Below are positions 55,472 to 64,000 of a DNA stretch of 64,000 nt, one piece after another (positions within the stretch are counted from its first letter, which is position 1; each line of letters opens with the position of its first letter). The position numbers and the translations under genes are program-made. The DNA is taken from assembly GCF_000218685.1 (NCBI RefSeq), contig NW_006763299.1:1690031-1754030 (forward strand). Reading direction: 5' to 3'. The notes below the pieces were generated by a model. It saw only the letters and a program-made list of their open reading frames with translations. It made no database searches and was not told the origin of the DNA. This DNA comes from Serpula lacrymans var. lacrymans S7.9. Its lineage: Eukaryota > Basidiomycota > Agaricomycetes > Boletales > Serpulaceae.

Positions 55472-56332
55472 GGTGAAGATGAAAGAAAATTTTGGGCTAA
55501 AATCATGATAGATGATTCTAAATTATCTGAACTTGCTTATATAATGGTCACAGGTCTTGTCACACCACAAAGTTGTGTTAGGTAGCTAGCAGTGTTCAGA
55601 AAACTAAGTAAAATGCCTGGCCATGCTAATCTTAATGAGTAAAAAAAGTAACTTTCCTGTAAAGAAAAAGATAGGCTCATAGTGAGAGCAGTTTTTGTGT
55701 ATCAGGATAAACAGGCAAAAGGGGAGGACATAGATAAGAAAGGTCTTATCTGGGTTTGTTAAGAGGTTTGAACAAGACCATTTTCAAGAACAAGGTGTCA
55801 AGGTTACACTTAATTCAAAGGCATTTTCAAACTATGTGAAAGGAAAGCAAATATTTAGCTCATTCAATGCTAGCAAAAGATGGTCAATTCCACAGGAAAC
55901 AGAGATAGCTATCAAGTATACAAAGGATATAACTTGCCATGGACTTTCTCTTAATCACCAAATACTCAGGGAACATGTTAATAAGATCCTTTATTCTTGG
56001 ATTGGAGACTGTTTCAAAAGTGTTAGAAATAACTGGACAAACCATTCGGTGCTTGGGGATAAAGGAAAACTTGGGACCTACTATGCAAAGGGACTTGATA
56101 GTGTAAGGGGCCAAGTAGTTAATGAAAAAACTAAAAGCACATACTTTGCTCTGTCAAAGGAAACAGGGTATTGGATGAGACAGGTTTACAAGGTACCGGT
56201 GGAGGTCAAGCCTGAGAACAAGTTCTGGCTGGCACACATAGTCTATCAGCAGAGATGTGGCAACAAGGAGACAATAACTGTCATGGTTGCTATTTATGCA
56301 GATAGCAAAATATGCCACCAGCTGTGATATTT
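55472..56332 (+). pseudogene. DDE_1 (pogo-type) transposase, N-terminal remnant
   Basis: Decayed frames give the N-terminal DNA-binding region of CENP-B-like transposases: IPQETEIAIKYTKDITCHG, LSLNHQILREHVNKIL and LGTYYAKGLDSVRGQVVNEK. The start of the DDE domain follows (YQQRCGNKETITVMVAIYA and PPAVIF). Homology stops at about 56332, where copia sequence begins. The C-terminal rest lies beyond the copia element at 58880-59560. Stops and frameshifts are present. Confidence 0.65.
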
Positions 56333-58612
56333 AGCTTGGGTGGCAAAACCCCATATGATATGGTAAATGGCGCAAAACCTGACCTGCGTGGAATCCGAGA
56401 GTTTGGCTGCACCGCATATGTCAAAGACATAGGTGCGGGAAAACTCGAACTGCACGCCAAATTGGGAAAGTGGCTAGGATTTGACAGTGAGTCAAAAGCC
56501 CACAGGATCTACTGGCAGGACAAACACACCATAACTGTCGAACGCGACATTGTTTTCAACCCAGAAGAACGACTCATTCCTGCGCCGAATGCAGGCGGCA
56601 ACGATTTGGACTGTCTATTCGCTGATCCAAACAAATCCTCGCAAAATGATGAGTCAGCAAATGAACAGCAAAACAAAACTGTCAACCTACCGGCCGCTAT
56701 TCATCCCAACCTTGTGCATAAGGCTATACCACCTGTCAAACAACCACATCCAAACTTACCAGCAGCCATCCATCCTATCCCAGGTCCAATGGTCCCAATC
56801 CAACTTGTCAAACTCCCTCAGAACCTTCCCAACGAGCAAAACGACGCTGTTGAAGCAGTCAAAGAGCTCAACAACCGTCCCAGACGCAGCGAGCCAAAGC
56901 TAGCCGGCTATTACAAGGCACTACACGAAGGATGTGTCAGCCTAGCCACCGCAATCATGGCAATTGCTGAATCCAATGAAGACAACAACAACTACGCTTA
57001 CTTCGACACTCAATTTGCAGCAACGGCCATTGACACTTGTCCCAAAAACGACACACCCACAATGGGCGAAGCGTTAAAAGGACAAAATTGAGAGGAATGG
57101 CTCCAGGCTATTAATGAGGAATTGAAACAAAACGAAAAACTACGCACCTGGACGCTTGTAAAACCACCACCAAACATCAACATCATACACTGTCACTTTG
57201 TTCCCCGCATCAAACGTGGACCCAATGGTGAGATAATCAAGTTCAAAGTACAACTTGTTGCAAACGGCAACACCCAAGTCTACGGTCTTGACTATACAGA
57301 AACCTACTCTGCAGTTTCTTGCATGACCACTAACCGCCTAGTCCTTTCACATGTGGCAGCCCAAGGCTGGGAGGTACATCAAATCAATATCAAAAGTGCA
57401 TACATGAATGCTAGTGTTGACGAGGACATATACATGCATCCGCCACCACACTATCTCGACGATCAGCAAAAGAGTCTGGTTTGCAAACTTAACAAGGGTC
57501 TATACAGACTAAAACAAGCAGGCAGGCAATGGTACGAAAAGCTATCCAAGACCTTTGAACACCTTAGTTTTAAAAAGTCCCAACACGACCGTGCACTATT
57601 CATAAAGTATCAAGGTCAAAATGATATCTTAGTATCCGTTTCTGTAGACAACATGCTGATAGCAGGCAACTCAAAGCTTGTTACCAAAGACTTCAAAAAC
57701 AGCATAAAGCAGGAATACAAGATCACAGACTTAGGAGAAATTAACTGGCTCCTTGGTATTGAAATCAAACGCGACAGAAACACTCGCACTATATCACTCT
57801 GTCAACATGCATATATTGACACCATTCTCAACAGATTCAACATGTCCAATTGCAAACCAGTTGCAATGCCAATGCAACCTAGCATTTTATTAGATGACAA
57901 GACAACCATCACTCCTGCAGAGATGAACGAAATGAGCAAAATACCTTACCGCAAAGCCATTGGCTCATTAATGTATCCAGCTCTTTGCACAAGGCCAGAC
58001 CTCTTGTTTGCTATATCCTCTCTATCTCATTTCTTGTAAAACCCTAAGCCGATCCATTGGGAAGCAGCGAAACGAGTCTTTTGCTGTCTCAAAGGCACTC
58101 GAAATCATTGCCTAATCATAGGCAGTACAAACAAAGGACTAGTAGAATTCTCTGACACAGATTTCGCATCCCATCTCCATTGACACTCAATCTCTGGCTA
58201 TCTCTTTCGTATCAACGGAGGAGCCATATCCTGGAACTCTAAAATGCAGCCAATAGTAGCTCTTTCCACCACCGAAGCCGAGTATATAGCCCTATCAAAT
58301 GTGACAAAAGAAGCAATTTGGCTCAGACAGCTATGGAGCGAAATCGAGCTATCACAGCCACCATCCCAATCACTCTCTACTGTGACAATCAAGGTGCCAT
58401 TGAACTATCTAAGAACAATGTCTACCATGGTTGAACCAAGCATATAGACACTCGTTTTCATTTTGTCCGTGAAGTCGTTGAACAAGGTTTTATAAAACTT
58501 GCATTCTGTCCTACTGAAGACATGCCTGCAGACTCTCTAACCAAACCTCTGGCTCGTCCCAAGCTACAATTTTTTGCAGGAATCATGGGGTTGCGTTCAG
58601 TTTGAGGGGGTG
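56333..58612 (+). pseudogene. Ty1/copia integrase-end, reverse transcriptase and RNase H, inactivated
   Basis: It starts within the copia integrase C-terminus (GGKTPYDMVNGAKPDLRG, REFGCTAYV), so 5' LTR and gag are missing. The RT (RVT_2) has LVANGNTQVYGLDYTETYSA, HQINIKSAYMNA and SVSVDNMLIAG, where the catalytic aspartates of the usual DVKSA and VDDM motifs both read Asn. RNase H has STTEAEYIALS and LTKPLARPKLQF. In-frame stops occur after GQN (57089-57091), after SHFL (58037-58039), after SHLH (58181-58183) and near 58432. The polypurine tract GAGGGGG leads into the 3' LTR. Confidence 0.88.
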
Positions 58613-58879
58613 TGTTGAGGTATAGACTTTATTACAATCATTCTAGTATCCATTTACTACTATACAAACTATCACTGAACACTTTACATATTTTCCTTGT
58701 TTTCACTTTTTTGCACATTACATAATCTTAAATTCCCACACTCGAATAGCAAAATTCGGATACATCAGTAACAACAACCTCAGTCTTCTCCAAATAGACT
58801 GAGGTATGTCAAACTGCTACTATAGACCATTACAACAAACTCACAATATTTCTTAGTTACTCTATTATTACAGACAACA
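58613..58879 (+). mobile_element. Copia 3' LTR
   Basis: The 267-base LTR begins TGTTGAGGTATAG right after the polypurine tract and ends CAGACAACA, with TGTTG/CAACA inverted ends. It contains the hairpin CCTCAGTCT...AGACTGAGG near 58792-58815. Confidence 0.78.
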
Positions 58880-59560
58880 GTTCAGTGTCTATTCTTTTCA
58901 CTGCAAGTCCCATCTGCTCAAGCTCATACATCATTGGCTATGTGATGAAAGTAATATCACCACTCAGACATCAAAATGGACACAATTTGTTGCTATCACA
59001 AAGTCCTGCAAATATGTATGAGAGGCAGTTGCAAGATGCACTCCAAAAATTGGAGGCCAAAGTGATCCAGCAGAAGCAAGAAGTTATTGCAATATATGTA
59101 AGCTGAAAATGTCTTGCAAGCAAACTATTGTGAAAAAGTGCAAAGCCAGCTAGAAATATAGGAGAAAAAGAGAGAAAGGAATAAAAGGGGGCTTGTGTGT
59201 GATGGTCTACCCTGACTATGCACTGATAGTGTTTTCTATGAGGCAGTAACACAGCATGAAGTGGCTCAGACAACAGAGAAAAAAGATCAGGGAGAGCCAT
59301 GCTGCAGTACTTGCAGGCAGAAAGAAGAGAGAGAGCTTATAAAGAGCATAGCACAGAGTCAATGGAAAAAACATGCAGAAGTGCTATTGAGCTGGCAAGG
59401 TGAGCAGAAATTGGCAAAAAAGGAGGGTAGGCATGCCAGGTGGCTAAAGCCCAAGTGGCCACTGGCTGAAAGTCCAATTCCTTGACCAACACCCTGCAGA
59501 GGAGAGAAGTGAAGCTGATGGGAGCAAAATTGAGGACAATGAGGATAAATTTGGGGAAGA
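58880..59560 (+). pseudogene. DDE_1 transposase, C-terminal remnant
   Basis: Frames give MYERQLQDALQKLEAKVIQ, KKRERNKRGLVCDGLP then a stop, VFYEAVTQHEVAQ and EGRHARWLKPKWPLAESP. This charged coiled-coil tail with a KPKxP ending is typical of basidiomycete pogo-type transposases. It is the likely other half of the gene at 55472-56332, split by the copia element. Confidence 0.6.
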
Positions 59561-60343
59561 AGATGCATGATAATGGTCAACTGGTACATTTCCTTGAGCA
59601 ATCTAATTATCATTTTTTAATACTTTTATATAGTAATCACCACGTGATGTGACATTGTGTAAGAACTGGTTTGGGGCCAAAAAACAATTTCTCATTATTA
59701 TAGTTAGTGCATGTTCTTCTGAATAATCCAGTAAAGTATTTATTCAACATCTACTACAAGGCCATGTATTTATATTATTCTAAGTATCTTTCTAACTACT
59801 GCAGAACACAGTGTTATGGTTTTTTTGTGTAAAAGACTAGGTATTCACTGTATCACATTGATCCCATGTTTAAGGCCCTAGAAGAAGAAAAAATAGGCAA
59901 CCAGGTTAAGTATAGATGCGCTGGTTGTGAGACTTTTGACCACCATGTGGATAATAAAGTATCAAATAGGGGTAATTCCTAGATACATAATTATCTTTTT
60001 TTGTTGGTGTAAGGAGCTTAGACCTTGTTGGGAAATTAGCATCAGCGATGTAAATTCATAATAACACAGCCTTCATAATAATGTGTTTAAGATATAAATT
60101 ATAGCCCTACTCTAATATATATTGCCTGGTACTTGTACTATTTTTGTCCACACTTGGCTATACTGGTTTTAGACCAACCAAGTATAGTAATATGTTAATT
60201 GAGAATCCATGTGTAAATCATAAAAAGTCTTTAAATAAATCTGCTGTGCCTGTGGCTGTAATTGTTTTATTTGTGGGTATGAACACAACTTCCTTTGAGA
60301 AGCAATTGACCACTATTACTGAATCATACCCATTTGACCCAGG
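59561..60343. other. Unassigned transposon-block sequence
   Basis: A plus-strand peptide near 59840-59970 reads IDPMFKALEEEKIGNQVKYR, then CAGCETF, VSNRGNS and a stop, reminiscent of a zinc-finger start of a hAT-type transposase. The evidence is thin. The rest is AT-rich with no recognisable gene. Confidence 0.35.
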
Positions 60344-60592
60344 TGTAACAACCAAAGTTTTGATACTCTGGCACACAACTCAGACAAGCAAGTGTGATGG
60401 AAATAGAAGTGGATAAACCCCTTAGTGGTAGGACCAAGTTAGCTGTGGGTAAACAACAGAAGGACTTGCTGAGGAGTCTCCTGGATCTATTGCAATATTT
60501 ATACTACTACAGGTTATTTGTATATGTTGTACTATACAGCTGATAAAAGTAGTGGTTGATGATATCATAGAGCACAGCCTATTGTCATGCAC
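60344..60592 (-). mobile_element. LTR family A, cut by unit C
   Basis: It begins TGTAACAACCAAAG like the solo LTR at 14859 and is cut after GAGCACAGCCTAT, where unit C starts. The rest of this LTR is not found on the other side of unit C. Confidence 0.8.
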
Positions 60593-60888
60593 CAAAGTTG
60601 ATTGGTAGCATGGACAGGTGTCAAAAATGAAGCAAATATTCAAAAAGACTCACCTTTGCGCCACACAGGCACAGTGCCACGTGGAATAGTAATTAATATT
60701 GCCTTTTTTGAACTTGTGGCTGATCAGCACAACCTCTATTAGGCAATTCAGTTGCGTTCACCTTTGCTTTTCCATTCGGTACTTTCCACATTTTGGCATT
60801 TTGGCAAATTTTTGCGTCGCCACGGGCTACACATTGCGCCCTTGCTTTCGTCATTCTCCCTTACTTTTTTTCTTTACTCAGCCCCACC

Positions 60889-62064
60889 ATGGGACCCTTG
60901 ATCTCTTTTTTATTCTCACCTGACGGTCGCTTCTGGATCCTCATTCTAGTTCACCTCCTTGTCACCTCCACCCTCCTCCTGCTCGTCATCCTTGCTCCCC
61001 CACCATACCTGATGTCACCACTCTCCATCCGCTTCCATTTCCGATCTGTTGACCAACACGTGCCACTGCTGATATCAGCAAAGTGTGAGGAATCGATTTT
61101 TCTTATCGCATTCCCGTCATGTCGTGGTTAGCAGATTCGATCCCCATCACTCCTCTTGCCCTTGGACTAGAGATTACAGCTGGTGTCTTATTACTTTTAT
61201 CATTTTTCTTCTTATTCTCTCTTCACACTCACGTTCTATCGTACCTACAACGAGGTAGACTCGTTGTCGACCCTCAAGAAGATATCCAGATGACATAGCC
61301 ACGATTCAGTGCTATGTCTGGGAATACTTCGGAGGAATATTGATAAGCGAAGAAGGTAGTGAATCAGCGCCTTCTCATGGGCTTACTGATACAGCCAATC
61401 GCATATCCCTTACCAATACGTTTTCTGATACGATTAGTAAACACGATAGATCGGACCACTTCCTCCCTTTTTTCTTATTGGTTAGTTAGCTGGTCAGACC
61501 ACTTTCTCAGTAGTTCCCTTTCTCGGTCTGACCATCGCCGTTCACTATATAGAGAAGTATATACTCAATGTATTGTTCTCTAGTTCAATATTAGTTTGGA
61601 TTTGCGCTCTTACCGATACTCTTCATTCTCATACTCTGATTCACCGCCTTCAAGGAAGGACTTGACCAGACATTGAGCTTTGTTATATAGCTTCGTATTT
61701 GTTGCCTGACACAAAGCCCTGGCGGCCAGTCCAAGTTGGGCAAGAGGTCCATCTTCATGAAGTTGATCTTCCATCATATACCATCAAAACATTGGTTGCT
61801 CATCTCGCCTGGTTGGAGTGTGGGTGGGTAGTTTTTGAGCTGGAGAAGGTTCATCCCCTTGCGTTGCCCATGTACATTGCCATCCCATTCACTTGGGTAC
61901 ACTTATCTTTCGTCCATCGTCTTAGCTACAGCTACAGCTACTATACGCTGCCTGGGACTCACTTGTTCCAAATTGGAACTACTCCCCTCTCTCCCTTGTT
62001 TGACCAGGTGGTCCAGTATAACCAGTCCATTGGTAAGGCCATGGAACCATCGGATTTGGAATAG
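60889..62064 (+). pseudogene. Conserved unit C reading frame, split by a solo LTR
   Basis: ATG 60889 lies in the context CCACCATGG. The frame gives the membrane segment FWILILVHLLVTSTLLLLV and goes to HVPLLISAK, where the solo LTR at 61084-61711 begins. After it, the frame resumes with KPWRPVQVGQEVHLHEVDLP and runs unbroken to the end KAMEPSDLE at 62064. Both halves have no internal stop, so the frame was open until the LTR inserted. Confidence 0.6.
61084..61711 (+). mobile_element. Solo LTR, family E, TSD CAAAG
   Basis: The 628-base LTR reads TGTGAGGAATCG...TTGCCTGACA. CAAAG at 61079-61083 and 61712-61716 is a perfect target duplication. A TATA-like CACTATATAGAG lies near 61543. It is richer in CG than its surroundings, so it may be a recent insertion. 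Confidence 0.92.
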
Positions 62065-62535
62065 GTGGTGGACCGGTGGCTCCAGTCTCTTTTTTTCAGC
62101 AGAACATTCATTTACAGTGCAATTATTTTTGATTTTTGAATCATTTTTATGGACACATATTTTTTTAGAATGCCTGACTGACAATAAAGGAACTGTGTTG
62201 ATACTGATATTGTTTTTCTATATCCTCTTTTTACTGCATCTTCCCATGACTTGACTATGATTTTCTTGCTTTTTTTCTGTTTTTGGACTGTATTTTATGG
62301 CTGTACAAACCTGTGATGTTACTTACACAGCATTTATTGTTCTATCTCTTTTTTTTTCCTTATTTTGACAATCTTATCCTGTACTACCTACACAGGATTT
62401 GTCGGCATACATTCCTTCCTTCATGTTCTTTCTCATTCTTTTTGCACAGCTATACTGTGCATAGCCTACTTTTCTTTTACTATATAAACCCCTGTATTTT
62501 ACCTTGTAAAAAGAACAAGAACTCCAATCCAGACT

Positions 62536-62857
62536 GGCGGAGGCAAGCAACAGGCCCGGTCAGAGGAAAGAGAAAGCAAAGTTTTGTATTCTAAATCCAA
62601 TCAACAGTGCTTCCACACCAGCTGCTGAGCTAAGGTACTCCCCTTGACACTGGGGGCCATGTATATTTGTTTGGTTCTTTCTAGTACCTCGGAACAAAGA
62701 GCTCGCAACAAACTCGGGGTACATGCTCAAGTTTCTGCCAGCTAGCAAATGCTCAGCACCGGTCTGGCTCCCAAGTCTTACTGTTTGAAAGATGTTCACT
62801 TAACCCTGTGGTCTGAGTTTGCACAAAGTGTGAGAGAGTAAGAAGAGCAAGTCCTAA
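62536..62857 (-). other. Gypsy leader fragment
   Basis: On the minus strand it starts TTAGGACTTGCTCTTC right after the LTR and ends near CTTGCCTCCGCCAGTCTGG, matching parts of the leader at 40922-41230. Gag is missing. Confidence 0.6.
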
Positions 62858-63271
62858 TGTTATAACCTAGAGTTTGTATACTCTGGCACACAACTCAGAC
62901 AAAGCTATAAAGAAGTGAGGGGAGTGGTTACCCTTTGGATAGGACTGAGTTTGTTGTGGGTAAACAACAGGAGGACTCGCTGAGGAGTCTCCTTGATCTA
63001 TTAGGGTATATATACTACTACATGTTTGTTTGTACATGTGTACTATACAGTTAATAAAGGCAGTGGCTGATGATGTCATGGGGCACAGTTTATGTGGCCA
63101 GCTCCACTGTGTGAGATACTTGTAGCTAAAAAATAAAGAAAGGCAGTGCAGCGTGAGAAGGTGGAGTTTGAACAAAATGAAGAGTGCCGCATAGCACAGT
63201 GTGTGAAAACTACAGAAGAAAGTTAAAGAGGAGAATCAAATTTAAAGGTCTGAAAGTTGTGTATCGTAACA
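62858..63271 (-). mobile_element. Gypsy 5' LTR, family A
   Basis: It reads TGTTATAACC...GTATCGTAACA on the plus strand (414 bases), in minus orientation, with the gypsy leader attached at its low-coordinate side. It interrupts the tyrosine-recombinase fragment at 63271. Confidence 0.82.
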
Positions 63272-64000
63272 GCCGCTTTTATCTGCAGGAGGAGGAACAC
63301 TATAGATTTGTGTCCCTTTCTATTGACGTCAATGTGTACATTGGCCAAGCTTGGGTGTCGAGATTTATCAAAGGAAATTATGGTATGGAGACATGCAAAT
63401 ACTGCTGCTCCCAGTGGGTTGGATAGGTCTAAATGATCTTTAACAAGTTAAATCATGTCAGTAGTAAAGGGTATTTGTTGTGGCTGTTTAGCTTGTGGAG
63501 GGGTTAAAATGTTGGCTGCCATCATGAGTGTGGTGAGTCTGTTCTTGTCAATCAACCATGTGAGATCATTGAGTAGATGCCATGCTTGTACCCCATGGAA
63601 ATAGTTGTTTATGGTTTTGTGGGAGTAAGTCCCTGCCATGCTGGAAATCAAGGTCTCAATGAGATGAATACTGGCTGGTGCTCTGTCTGGTTCCAATATG
63701 CCTCACAAATCACAGAACGTATGATAGACTAATAGTCCGGACCCATAGACTTCTTGGATTGAAGTTGACCATGCATTGACCATTACGTGGCAAGTCTGTT
63801 CTCTGTCACTGGGCTGTATGAGGGACTCAGTCGATTTGAGATGTTATGGAATGTGTGGTTTCCATAAAAAGATAGAGGACAAAGGGTTGTGATATTTTCT
63901 GGCTGCTGGGTTCAGATATGGGTGGGATTATGAATTGAGTTGGGGGTGGAGATGAGAGTAGGGAGTTGTCGTGTTCATAGATGAGGGATGGTTATATGTT
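63272..64000 (-). pseudogene. Tyrosine recombinase fragment (Ngaro/Crypton type)
   Basis: Minus-strand pieces give the N-terminal, core-binding part of basidiomycete tyrosine recombinases: VNAWSTSIQEVYGSGLLVYH, then CDL-stop-GI, RAPASIHLIETLISSMAGTY, SHKTINNYFHGVQAWHLLND, ANILTPPQAKQPQQIPFTTD and LSNPLGAAVFACLHT. An in-frame TGA lies near 63704 and another stop follows DMI at 63448. The catalytic C-terminal domain (R..HxxR..Y) is missing because a family A LTR follows at 63271. The fragment may belong to an element related to the Ngaro copy at 5.4-9.8 kb. Confidence 0.68.

Larger units (their letters stand above)
60593..62535 (+). mobile_element. Unit C, 3'-truncated, interrupted by a solo LTR
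   Basis: It starts TGTCATGCACCAAAGTTG at 60593, inserted in or joined to a family A LTR, which fixes the 5' border of the unit. It contains the conserved reading frame, the TATA-like ACTATATAAACCCCTG near 62479 and ends at AATCCAGACT, where a gypsy leader begins. Confidence 0.78.

Overview
The window reads as nuclear DNA of a filamentous basidiomycete, most likely an agaricomycete. Genes are split by many short introns with GT..AG ends, the proteins match typical mushroom-group families (GH5 exo-1,3-beta-glucanase, YTP1-like membrane protein, FMP52-like reductase, F-box, UBA/UBX, C2H2 and KH proteins, a Crinkler-like kinase), and the transposons are gypsy, copia, Ngaro and CENP-B/pogo types common in that group. 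The genus cannot be fixed from sequence alone. Layout: 1-4543 holds a 5'-truncated GH5 gene and YTP1-like copy A. 4544-16620 is a nested transposon block: a split solo LTR carrying a 4.4-kb Ngaro element, pieces of a 1.8-kb LTR-like unit (called unit C here), and a pogo-type transposase gene cut by several LTR insertions. 17118-22408 holds YTP1-like copy B and two tandem FMP52-like genes. 22950-37108 is a mostly repeat-free host block: a coiled-coil protein, an F-box protein, a UBA/UBX protein, a decayed aspartic protease, a disordered protein and a ZNF511-like zinc finger protein. 37580-48309 is a second transposon block with gypsy gag and pol remnants and four pieces of unit C. 48310-53042 holds a Crinkler-like kinase gene with an intron-like insertion, a KHDC4-like KH gene and an intron-bearing tRNA-Asn. 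53043-64000 is a third transposon block: a pogo transposase split by a copia element, more unit C, more LTRs and a tyrosine-recombinase fragment. How it fits together: the two YTP1-like genes were probably neighbours before transposons accumulated between them. They share a 1095-bp stretch without one difference, introns included, flanked on both sides by diverged sequence, which points to recent gene conversion. Most transposon reading frames carry premature stops, and where the ancestral codon can be guessed the changes are C-to-T or G-to-A transitions, as expected from cytosine deamination. The most unusual items are unit C, which carries a conserved unknown reading frame in several copies; a gypsy family whose primer-binding site mirrors its own transcript start; a target-duplication-flanked insertion that can be spliced as an intron in the Crinkler-like gene; and a 226-bp insertion with a tRNA-like 3' part inside a solo LTR.
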